A stretch of DNA of 17,207 nucleotides from JACVRW01 sp035705985. GTDB taxonomy: Bacteria > Actinomycetota > Thermoleophilia > Solirubrobacterales > Thermoleophilaceae. Shown here piece by piece: positions 8,766-14,767 of the stretch (position 1 is the stretch's first letter; each line of letters starts with the position of its first letter). A program made the position numbers and the translations under genes. Under the pieces are notes generated by a model. That model was not told where the DNA came from. It made no database searches and saw nothing but the letters and a program-made list of their open reading frames with translations. The stretch is taken from contig DASSVP010000149.1 in assembly GCA_035705985.1 (NCBI GenBank), forward strand, positions 1 through 17,207, given 5' to 3'.

Positions 8766-9809
8766 CTAGCTCTTGCCGGAGGCCCGGCGGAGCGCCGCGA
8801 CGAGGTTCTCGCGCCGCGTGGGGGCGGGCTTGTCGCTGCGGAACGCCGCGGTGTACGCCTCGAAGTCGAATGTCTTCAGGAACTTCTGCGTAGCGTCGTA
8901 GCCCGACTGGTAGAGCTCCTGGGCGCGCTCGCGGCTGAGGTCGAAGTCGGTGGTGCGGACGCCCAGCGTCGGAATCCCGATCGTGCGCGCGTAGTCCGCC
9001 TCGTCCACGTGCATGCGGTCGTGCGCCTCCATCAGCGTCTGTGCGATCGCCTTCAGGTACTCGATGATCGAGTGAGAGCGGGTCATGCCGGGCGTCACGT
9101 CGAGGCGATCGGCGACGGAGGTGCGCGGCGGCCCCTCCACGAGCAGGAGCCCGAAGGTGGGGAAGCGCGGCTTGTCCTCGGCGTCGAAGAGCCACACCGG
9201 GAAGTTCGACAGCATCCCGCCGTCCACGATCAGGTGCTCGACTCCGGTCGCGTCGTTCGAGTGGTTGACCGGCTCGAAGAAGATCGGGATCGACATGCTC
9301 ATCCGCACCGCGTAGGCGACCGAGAGCGTCTCGGGCGTCGAGCCGATCTTGTCCGCGTCACGTGGCAGCACGAGCATCTCGTGCCTCGAGACGTCCGACG
9401 CCACGACCTGTAGGCGGAAGCGGCGCTTCGGGTCGTCCGACCCGGTCTCCGGGAGATCGCCGAACGTGCGCACGCCCTTCGCGGCGAGCTTCTCGGTCAT
9501 CCAGTCGAGGAAGCGCCGGCCCTCGTACACCCCGAAGTCGTGGAGGATCGAGATCTCCTTGCCGATGACCGGGACGCGGTCCTCCCAGCCCTGGTCCTTG
9601 AACTGGCGGAAGTTGAGCCCGAGCACCTCCTCGCGCAGCTCATCGCCCTTGTAGCCGGCCGCCACGAGGGCCGCCGTGATCGCGCCGGCCGACGTCCCGG
9701 CCACGCACTGCGGCTCCCATTTCGCGTCCTCGAGCGCGGCATAGGCGCCCGCCAGGCCCACGCCCTTCACGCCGCCGCCCTCGAAGACCAGGTCCGCCTT
9801 CTGCGCCAT
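8766..9809 (-). CDS. Patatin-like phospholipase
   Basis: A 347-residue patatin-family lipid acyl hydrolase. The full catalytic set is visible: the oxyanion-hole loop GGGVKG (residues 11-16), the nucleophile S40 in GTSAG, and the catalytic aspartate D196 in the DGG motif (IVDGGMLSNFPVW). These enzymes use a Ser-Asp dyad to cleave acyl chains from phospholipids. I chose the ATG at 9809 (MAQKADLVFEGGG) because it fits the family start; a longer open frame upstream is antiparallel shadow of the membrane-protein gene. The ATG overlaps the stop of that gene as TGATG, so the two are translationally coupled and probably act together at the membrane. It has no signal peptide, so it should act from the cytoplasm. 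Similar patatins serve as membrane-attacking effectors in some antiphage systems (for example CapV in CBASS), but no cyclase or sensor is present here. Confidence 0.92.
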   Translation of the reverse strand: MAQKADLVFEGGGVKGVGLAGAYAALEDAKWEPQCVAGTSAGAITAALVAAGYKGDELREEVLGLNFRQFKDQGWEDRVPVIGKEISILHDFGVYEGRRFLDWMTEKLAAKGVRTFGDLPETGSDDPKRRFRLQVVASDVSRHEMLVLPRDADKIGSTPETLSVAYAVRMSMSIPIFFEPVNHSNDATGVEHLIVDGGMLSNFPVWLFDAEDKPRFPTFGLLLVEGPPRTSVADRLDVTPGMTRSHSIIEYLKAIAQTLMEAHDRMHVDEADYARTIGIPTLGVRTTDFDLSRERAQELYQSGYDATQKFLKTFDFEAYTAAFRSDKPAPTRRENLVAALRRASGKS

Positions 9810-10807
9810 CAGGCAGCGTCCGTCCGCTCGGGCTTGCCGCTCGTTCGTATCCGGGAGACCTTCGCGAGCAGGTCGAACCAGAACGGCGCTCCGAGGGTCA
9901 GCGCCAGAACCGTGGCGAGCAGGCCGAGCACCTTGCCGACCGCGCCCTGCCAGTCGTCGAACCAGCGCGGGTCGTCCGGGTCCGTGCTCCACCCGAGCGG
10001 CAGCTCGAGCGCGCTCACGTCGGCCACCTGGTCCGAGAGCGTCTCCGCGGACTCGGACACGCCGCCGCCGACATCCGGCTCGGCGTTGCCCTGGTCCACG
10101 GCGCGCTGGGCCTGTGCCACCACGGACGCTCGGACGGCGTCGTCGTTCCACAGCGCCTTGCCGATCTGGAGTGTGTCGGCGTTCGCGAGCAGGGTCACGA
10201 TCGTCGCGATCACTATCAGCGCAAACTGGGTGCGGCGCTTGTACCAGCCGCTCACCCGGTCCATGGTCAGGTCGTACCAGCTCTCCAGGCTCTCGCGGAA
10301 GCGGTCGACCTCCCCGTCGGCCTTGTCCAGGAACGAGATCAGGACGCGGCGGAGGGGACTGTCCGCGTCCAGCTCTCCTACGTACCCGCGCGCCCGTCGG
10401 AGCACGTCGCGGCTGTCGTCCAGCTCCGGCTGGGCGAACGTGTCGAGGAAGACGAGCGAGAAGGTCTTCTTGTTGAGGTATGACGGGAAGACGCGGGACT
10501 TCGAGCCCTTTTTCCGGAGCTTCGCAAGGCGGCCCCGCAGGCCCTTCGGCTCGCCCCCCTGGGGGGTGGCGACCTTCCCCTGGATGAGCGGATGCGCGGC
10601 AACTTGCTTGACCAGGTGGTCAACGCTCGAGAGGTCCGCGCCCCCCGCCAGCATGCTCCTGATCCCCTCCTCGAGGAAGCGCGCGCGCCACGACAGGACC
10701 CCCGCGATCATCTCGTTGATCGTGGAGCAGATGAGGCTGAGAAGGACGAACAGAAAGATCAGGCCGAGCGCTACGTCAACCGCGGGCGATGCGGTGATGT
10801 CCGGCAC
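9809..10807 (-). CDS. Membrane protein of unknown function, first gene of the patatin operon
   Basis: A 332-residue protein starting at GTG 10807. It has three hydrophobic segments: VDVALGLIFLFVLLSLICST (about residues 11-29), FALIVIATIVTLLA (about 190-207) and VLGLLATVLALTLGAPF (about 293-309). Between the first two lies a cytoplasmic-type, strongly basic region (GLRGRLAKLRKKGSKSR) and a helical stretch rich in acidic and basic residues. Between the last two is an acidic, probably extracytoplasmic loop (about 215-290). The start (LICSTINEMIAGVLSWRARFLEEGI) and the end (GAPFWFDLLAKV) look like conserved signatures of a wider uncharacterised family, by my recollection. It leads an operon with a patatin lipase (one-base overlap), so an anchoring or gating role for the lipase is a reasonable inference. 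Confidence 0.78.
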   Translation of the reverse strand: MPDITASPAVDVALGLIFLFVLLSLICSTINEMIAGVLSWRARFLEEGIRSMLAGGADLSSVDHLVKQVAAHPLIQGKVATPQGGEPKGLRGRLAKLRKKGSKSRVFPSYLNKKTFSLVFLDTFAQPELDDSRDVLRRARGYVGELDADSPLRRVLISFLDKADGEVDRFRESLESWYDLTMDRVSGWYKRRTQFALIVIATIVTLLANADTLQIGKALWNDDAVRASVVAQAQRAVDQGNAEPDVGGGVSESAETLSDQVADVSALELPLGWSTDPDDPRWFDDWQGAVGKVLGLLATVLALTLGAPFWFDLLAKVSRIRTSGKPERTDAA

Positions 10808-10883
10808 CCTGCGAGCTTCTCGAAGCGCTCAGCGCAAGTCAATGGGTGCACAGCTTTTGCCCTGCTACGGTTTCGCGTCGCAC
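10808..10883. promoter_or_regulatory. Divergent intergenic region between the membrane-protein operon and rpsO
   Basis: The only sizeable divergent gap in the right half. On the minus strand TTGACT (10842-10837) could be a -35 box for the operon starting at 10807, but no good -10 lies 16-18 bases further on. A small inverted repeat GCTTC/GAAGC (10815-10819 with 10822-10826) lies between that box and the GTG start and could be an operator. On the plus strand TACGGT (10866-10871) is a possible -10 for rpsO, 12 bases before its ATG, with no good -35. Confidence 0.35.
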
Positions 10884-11153
10884 ATGAGCCTTGCAGCCGA
10901 GCAGAAAAAGGAGATCGTCGCCAGGTACGGGCGCGGCGATGGCGACACCGGATCTACCGAGGTCCAGGTGGCACTGCTCACTGCCCGGATCAACGAGCTC
11001 ACCGAGCATCTCCGCACGCACCGGAAGGACCATCACTCGCGGCGCGGCCTCCTGATGCTCGTCGGCAAGCGGCGCAGGCTGCTGCGGTACCTCCAGAGCT
11101 CGGACATCGAGCGCTACCGGTCGCTGATCCAGGAGCTCGGGCTCCGTCGATGA
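10884..11153 (+). CDS. rpsO: 30S ribosomal protein S15
   Basis: S15 binds the 16S rRNA central domain early in 30S assembly. The 89-residue product has the family layout throughout: MSLAAEQKKEIVARYGR, DTGSTEVQVALLTARINELTEHL, the HRKDHHSRRGLLMLVGKRRRLLRYL core that contacts rRNA, and the C-terminal LIQELGLRR. The ATG at 10884 gives the canonical length; an in-frame ATG at 10842 would add 14 atypical residues. No Shine-Dalgarno site precedes the ATG, and a possible -10 box ends 12 bases upstream, so the mRNA may be nearly leaderless. The stop overlaps the peroxiredoxin start (ATGA, 11150-11153). In most bacteria rpsO lies between ribF or truB and pnp; here genes have been placed on both sides of it. 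Confidence 0.97.
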   Translation: MSLAAEQKKEIVARYGRGDGDTGSTEVQVALLTARINELTEHLRTHRKDHHSRRGLLMLVGKRRRLLRYLQSSDIERYRSLIQELGLRR

Positions 11154-11611
11154 TCCAGGCCGGCTCTGCGGCGCCGGACTTCACGCTTCCCGATCAGGAC
11201 GGCAACAGGATCTCGCTCTCGGACTTTCGCGGGCGGACGCTCGTCCTGGTCTTCTATCCGGCCGACTTCAGCCCGGTCTGCACCGACCAGCTCTCGGTGT
11301 ACCAGGAGGTGCTCCCGCAGCTCGCCGAGGCGGGGGCCGAGCTCGTCGGCATCTCAGTCGACGGCGCCTTCTGCCACAAGGCCTTCCAGCAGCACGGCGG
11401 GCTGTCGATCCCGCTGCTCGCCGACTTCCACCCGAAGGGCGAGGTGGCGAGGGCGTTTGGCGTCTGGTCGGAAGACCACGGCGTGGCCCGCCGCGCGCTC
11501 GTGATGGTCGGTCCCGACGGAATCGTCCAGTGGTCCTACCTGTCGCCTCCGCTCGAGGTGCCGGGGGCGAACCTCATCTTTGACGCGCTGGAGCAGCGCA
11601 CCCCCGCCTGA
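11150..11611 (+). CDS. Peroxiredoxin (AhpC/TSA family, AhpE/Bcp-like)
   Basis: A 153-residue thiol peroxidase that reduces hydrogen and organic peroxides. It opens with the family strand GSAAPDFTLPDQDGNRISLSDF. The peroxidatic cysteine is C44 in YPADFSPVCTDQL, where serine replaces the usual threonine of the P-x-x-x-T-x-x-C motif, a known variant. A second cysteine, C75 (VDGAFCHKAF), might act as resolving residue. The C-terminal part shows LADFHPKGEVARAFGV and RALVMVGPDGIVQWSY. No signal peptide, so cytoplasmic. It overlaps rpsO by four bases and is overlapped by the DsbA-like gene by 32 bases; the latter could supply its reducing equivalents. Confidence 0.92.
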   Translation: MIQAGSAAPDFTLPDQDGNRISLSDFRGRTLVLVFYPADFSPVCTDQLSVYQEVLPQLAEAGAELVGISVDGAFCHKAFQQHGGLSIPLLADFHPKGEVARAFGVWSEDHGVARRALVMVGPDGIVQWSYLSPPLEVPGANLIFDALEQRTPA

Positions 11612-12074
11612 GCCCGGCCCCGCCGACCACAGGCGCGGCGAGGGCCCGGTGGTCGTCGAGTACGCCGATCTCGAGTGCCCGTACTGCGCCAAGGCGCACC
11701 TGATCCTCAAGGAGCTGCAGGTGACGCGCGTGTTCCGCCACTTTCCCGTGGTGTCGAAACACCCCCGCGCGCGGGTGCTGGCGGCGGCGGCGGAGGCGGC
11801 GGGACTCCAGGGGCGCTTCTGGGAGATGCACGACTCGCTGCTGGAGGACCAGGGGCATCTGGACGACCCGCATCTGTGGGAACGGGCCTCGGGTCTCGGG
11901 CTGGACCTGGACCGCTTCGAGGCGGATCGGCGGTCCGCTGCCGTGCACGACAGCATCGAGGAGCAGTTTCGGTCCGGGATCCGGGCTGGGGTGGTCACGA
12001 CTCCAACCCAGTTCGTGAACGGCGCGCCGTTCCCGGGCGTGCCCGGCGAGGCGCTTCTAGCGGCGCTTTCCTGA
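11580..12074 (+). CDS. DsbA-like thioredoxin-fold protein
   Basis: A 164-residue thioredoxin-fold protein of the DsbA/2-hydroxychromene isomerase-like type. The redox motif is CPYC (C33 and C36) in VVVEYADLECPYCAKAH, followed by a helical insertion (about residues 64-125) and the cis-proline segment VVTTPTQFVNGAPFPG. The DHRRG-x-GPVVVEYADLECPYC opening resembles thioredoxin domains found alone or fused to NhaA-type antiporters. There is no signal peptide, so a cytoplasmic role is likely. The start is uncertain: TTG at 11580 gives the length listed and lies inside the peroxiredoxin gene; a GTG at 11649 would begin just before the first strand and lose the DHRRG motif. Close coupling to the peroxiredoxin suggests a joint oxidative-stress or thiol-repair function. 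Confidence 0.87.
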   Translation: MTRWSSAPPPEPGPADHRRGEGPVVVEYADLECPYCAKAHLILKELQVTRVFRHFPVVSKHPRARVLAAAAEAAGLQGRFWEMHDSLLEDQGHLDDPHLWERASGLGLDLDRFEADRRSAAVHDSIEEQFRSGIRAGVVTTPTQFVNGAPFPGVPGEALLAALS

Positions 12075-12076
12075 AG

Positions 12077-12117
12077 CGTCCTGGTTTGGGCTTCGTAGAG
12101 GCGCCCTAGGCAGGACG
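12077..12117 (+). terminator. Large hairpin after the DsbA-like gene
   Basis: The 15 bases at 12077-12091 pair with 12103-12117 at 12 positions (a perfect 7-base CGTCCTG/CAGGACG base and a GGGC/GCCC top) around an 11-base loop. It begins three bases after the stop codon. The only T-run nearby is TTT about 12 bases further on, so this is a non-classical terminator or processing hairpin separating the rpsO operon from the secreted peptidase gene. Confidence 0.5.
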
Positions 12118-12178
12118 GTGGGCGCAAGTTTCTCCTGGGTGCTGCGTTCCAGGCCCTGATAGCGACCAAGGGGCATGG

Positions 12179-14644
12179 ATGAAGAGGCGCAGTTTGGTTG
12201 GACTCGTGGTGGCCGTGGGGGCGCTGGTAGTGGCCGCTCCCGCGTCGGCCGCCGACCTTCTTTCGCAGACCGTCTCCGCGGCGAGCGCCGTGGACAAGTC
12301 GTGCACGACCGGTGAGCGCAGCGGAGCCGGTGTCGCGCAGAGGAGCGTCACGATGCCCACGGCGGGGTGGGTCACGGCCGAGCTCACCGCCGCGGGCGGC
12401 GACTGGGACGTGGCGATCATCGACACGGCCGACGGCCGCGTCGTCGCCGGGTCGTCCGGCAGCGCCGCGGACGAGGTCGCCTCAGGCCTCGCGGTCAAGG
12501 GCAGCGAGCTCGTGGTCCAGGCGTGCCGCCTCACGGGTGGCACCTCGAGCGCCCAGCTGAGCGTCGCCGCCACCGCCGTCGACACGAGCAACTTCCAGAA
12601 GACCCAGATGGTGCGGGTCTCCACGCCGTCGCAAGAGCGCAAGAACGAGCTGCAGCGGCTCGGGCTCGACGTCACCGAGCACGGCGGGCCCGGCTTCGTC
12701 GACGCGGTGCTCTACGGCGCCGCGGACAAGCAGGCGCTGATCGACAACAACTTCGCCTACACCGTCGAGACCCCGGACATGACCATGCAGGCGCGGAAGG
12801 ATCGCGCCGCCGACGTGCAGTTCGCCAAGGCGTATCCGGAGACCGAGCTGCCGAGCGGCCAGAACCAGTACCGGCGCCTGTTCGACTACACGGAGGACAT
12901 GAAGCGCCTCGCGCGCGAGCACCCGGACCTGGCCCGTCCGATCACGCTCAACCACGAGACCTACGAGGGCCGCACAGTCGAGGGCATCGAGATCGCCACG
13001 AACCCGAACGCCCGCGACGGCCGCCCGGTCTTCTTCCAGATGGGCGCGCACCACGCGCGCGAGTGGCCGTCGGCCGAGCACGCGATGGAGTGGGCATACG
13101 AGCTCGTGCTGGGCTACCGCAACGGCGACGCCCGCGTGCGCGACCTCGTCTCGAGGACCAGGACGATCGTCGTCCCGGTCGTGAACGTTGACGGTTTCAA
13201 CGCGAGCCGTGAGGCCGGCGAGCTGCTCCAGCACGCGGGCGGCCACCACACCGACTTCGACGGCGACGGCCAGATCTCGGATCCCGAGTTCATCCTCGCG
13301 GGCTCCACGAACCCGAACGAGTACCGGCGAAAGAACTGCCGCCTGCTCGGCGATCCGCCGCTCGGGAACTGCAACGCCGGCGTCGACACCGGCGTCGTGG
13401 GCCACGGCGTGGACCCGAACCGCAACTACGGCGCGTTCTGGGGCGGCAACGGCTCCAGCGGCCTCGGGCCGACTCAGACATACCGCGGCCCGGCCCCGTT
13501 CTCGGAGCCCGAGACGCGGAACATCCGTGAGCTGATCTCGTCGCGCCAGGTGACGACGCTGATCACGAACCACACGTTCTCGAACCTCGTGCTGCGCCCG
13601 CCCGGCATCGCCGCGCAGGGCACGACCGTCGACGAGCCAATCTACAAGGCGCTCGGCGACGCGATGGCGTCCGAGAACGGCTACTCGAGCCAGTTCGGCT
13701 ACGAGTTGTACGACACGGACGGGACCACGGAGGACTGGTCCTACAACGCGACGGGCGGCCTCGGCTTCACGTTCGAGATCGGCTCGCTCGGCTTCCACCC
13801 GCCGTTCGAGGAGACGGTGAAGCACTGGAACGGGACGAACGCCGAGGCCACCGGCGGCGGCAACCGCGAGGCGTACTACCACGCCCAGCAGAACACCGCC
13901 GACGCGAGCAAGCACTCGGTGCTCGCCGGCCGCGCGCCCGCGAACGCGATCCTGCGGCTGACGAAGTCGTTCGACATGCCGACCTCGGTCGAGGGACTCA
14001 CGTTCCGAGACAAGCTCGACACCACGATGCAGGTGCCGTCGAACGGCATCTTCGAGTGGCACGTGAACCCGTCCACGCGTCCGCTCGTCGCCAAGGGCGC
14101 GACCGGCCGTGAGCCGACCGGCGATCCCAGCCCGCCGCAGGAGTTCGAGTCGAACGGGCCCGGCAGCACCACGCCGTGCGCCAACTTCGAGGACCCGCCG
14201 GAGGGCTGCTACGAGGACCACCTGATCACGGTCCCGAGCGGAGCGGGCATCGACAACGGCAAGGCGACCTTCAGGATCGAGTTCCTCGCCGCGAGCGACT
14301 GGGACATGAAGGTCTACAAGGCCGACGCGAACGGCCAGGCCACGGGTGAGCCCGTCATCTCGTCGGGGAACGGCGCGACGAACGGCATCACCGGGTTCGA
14401 GCAGGGGACGATCCTCGATCCCTCCGGCTCGTACGTCGTCCGCGTGATCAACTGGGCCGCCGCCGATCCCTGGACCGGGACCGTGACTTATGCGAGCCCG
14501 GATCCGTACCAGGCTCCGGAGGAGACCTGGACGCTGTCCTGCGAAAGCCCGGAGGGCGTGACCCGCTCGGCTCGTCAGGTATTCGTCGCCCGTGGCGAGC
14601 GGCGGAGCCTCGACCTGCGCGGCGACTGCCGAATCCGGCAGTAG
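12179..14644 (+). CDS. Secreted M14 zinc carboxypeptidase with flanking beta-sandwich domains
   Basis: An 821-residue exported metallocarboxypeptidase that should remove C-terminal residues from peptides outside the cell. A classic signal peptide is present (MKRRSLVGLVVAVGALVVAA, cleavage probably after PASA, about residue 25). An N-terminal beta-sandwich-like domain (about 40-135) and a linker precede the catalytic domain (about 225-560). Zinc ligands are H292 and E295 (HAREWPS) and H465 (TNHTFSN); substrate binding is by the N414-R415-N416 motif of DPNRNYG; the general base is E533 in FTFEIGSLG. A second beta-sandwich of bacterial pre-peptidase type covers about 690-795 (ITVPSGAG to TGTVTY). 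ATG 12179 has a good AAGGGG site at 12168-12173. A hairpin precedes the gene and another follows it. It interrupts the usual rpsO-pnp adjacency. Probable role: nutrient scavenging, by inference. Confidence 0.94.
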   Translation: MKRRSLVGLVVAVGALVVAAPASAADLLSQTVSAASAVDKSCTTGERSGAGVAQRSVTMPTAGWVTAELTAAGGDWDVAIIDTADGRVVAGSSGSAADEVASGLAVKGSELVVQACRLTGGTSSAQLSVAATAVDTSNFQKTQMVRVSTPSQERKNELQRLGLDVTEHGGPGFVDAVLYGAADKQALIDNNFAYTVETPDMTMQARKDRAADVQFAKAYPETELPSGQNQYRRLFDYTEDMKRLAREHPDLARPITLNHETYEGRTVEGIEIATNPNARDGRPVFFQMGAHHAREWPSAEHAMEWAYELVLGYRNGDARVRDLVSRTRTIVVPVVNVDGFNASREAGELLQHAGGHHTDFDGDGQISDPEFILAGSTNPNEYRRKNCRLLGDPPLGNCNAGVDTGVVGHGVDPNRNYGAFWGGNGSSGLGPTQTYRGPAPFSEPETRNIRELISSRQVTTLITNHTFSNLVLRPPGIAAQGTTVDEPIYKALGDAMASENGYSSQFGYELYDTDGTTEDWSYNATGGLGFTFEIGSLGFHPPFEETVKHWNGTNAEATGGGNREAYYHAQQNTADASKHSVLAGRAPANAILRLTKSFDMPTSVEGLTFRDKLDTTMQVPSNGIFEWHVNPSTRPLVAKGATGREPTGDPSPPQEFESNGPGSTTPCANFEDPPEGCYEDHLITVPSGAGIDNGKATFRIEFLAASDWDMKVYKADANGQATGEPVISSGNGATNGITGFEQGTILDPSGSYVVRVINWAAADPWTGTVTYASPDPYQAPEETWTLSCESPEGVTRSARQVFVARGERRSLDLRGDCRIRQ

Positions 14645-14648
14645 CAGA

Positions 14649-14712
14649 CGTTCGTCGTTGCGGGCCCGAGCGGCAACCTGTTGCTAGAGTCGCTCGGGTT
14701 CGCAACGGAACG
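14649..14712 (+). promoter_or_regulatory. Long stem-loop between the M14 gene and pnp (candidate pnp leader or terminator)
   Basis: Bases 14656-14672 pair with 14691-14707 along 17 consecutive positions, two of them G-U in RNA. After a two-base bulge (14654-14655) five more pairs follow (14649-14653 with 14708-14712). The top can add GCAA/TTGC (14673-14676 with 14681-14684), leaving TAGAGT (14685-14690) as a one-sided bulge. About 26 pairs in 64 bases is far beyond other intergenic structure here. There is no T-tract. It resembles the RNase III target in the enterobacterial pnp leader by position and shape only. Confidence 0.65.
14685..14690 (+). promoter_or_regulatory. Possible -10 box for pnp
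   Basis: TAGAGT fits the actinobacterial -10 pattern TANNNT and lies 70 bases before the pnp start. The nearest -35-like sequence, TTGCGG at 14658-14663, is 21 bases away, which is too far. The box also lies in the bulge of the long hairpin, so the call is weak. Confidence 0.25.
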
Positions 14713-14713
14713 T

Positions 14714-14767
14714 ATGAAAGAGAGAGCCGCCAACCGGAGGCGGCCGAAAGGACACACTCATGAATGA
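14714..14767 (+). CDS. Possible 17-codon leader peptide overlapping the pnp start
   Basis: An ATG at 14714 opens a 17-residue frame, MKERAANRRRPKGHTHE, whose stop at 14765-14767 lies just inside pnp. It is basic (five arginine or lysine residues in its central part) and includes the small hairpin at 14726-14744. The ATG has no convincing ribosome binding site (GGAA at 14707-14710 is too close). It may be chance, or it may couple ribosome passage to opening of the hairpin. Confidence 0.25.
   Translation: MKERAANRRRPKGHTHE
14726..14744 (+). repeat. Small GC hairpin just upstream of the pnp ribosome binding site
   Basis: GCCGCC (14726-14731) pairs perfectly with GGCGGC (14739-14744) around a seven-base loop AACCGGA. 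It ends two bases before the GAAAGGA ribosome binding site (14746-14752), which is 7 bases from the pnp ATG. A structure at this place can affect ribosome access. Confidence 0.5.

Noticed and set aside
9810..10151. N-terminal extension of the patatin frame up to 10151
   Set aside because: The added 114 residues are Arg/Gly-rich shadow of the membrane-protein gene. The family start and the TGATG coupling point to 9809.
10554..10566. C6-T-G6 tract in the membrane-protein gene as a slippage or phase-variation site
   Set aside because: Runs of six are too short for strong slippage, the frame is intact on both sides, and the codons (Thr-Pro-Gln-Gly-Gly) read normally.
12482..14221. 579-residue minus-strand open frame opposite the M14 peptidase gene
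   Set aside because: High GC leaves long open antisense frames. The product is a Val/Arg/Leu-rich low-complexity string without motifs, while the plus strand encodes a clear enzyme.
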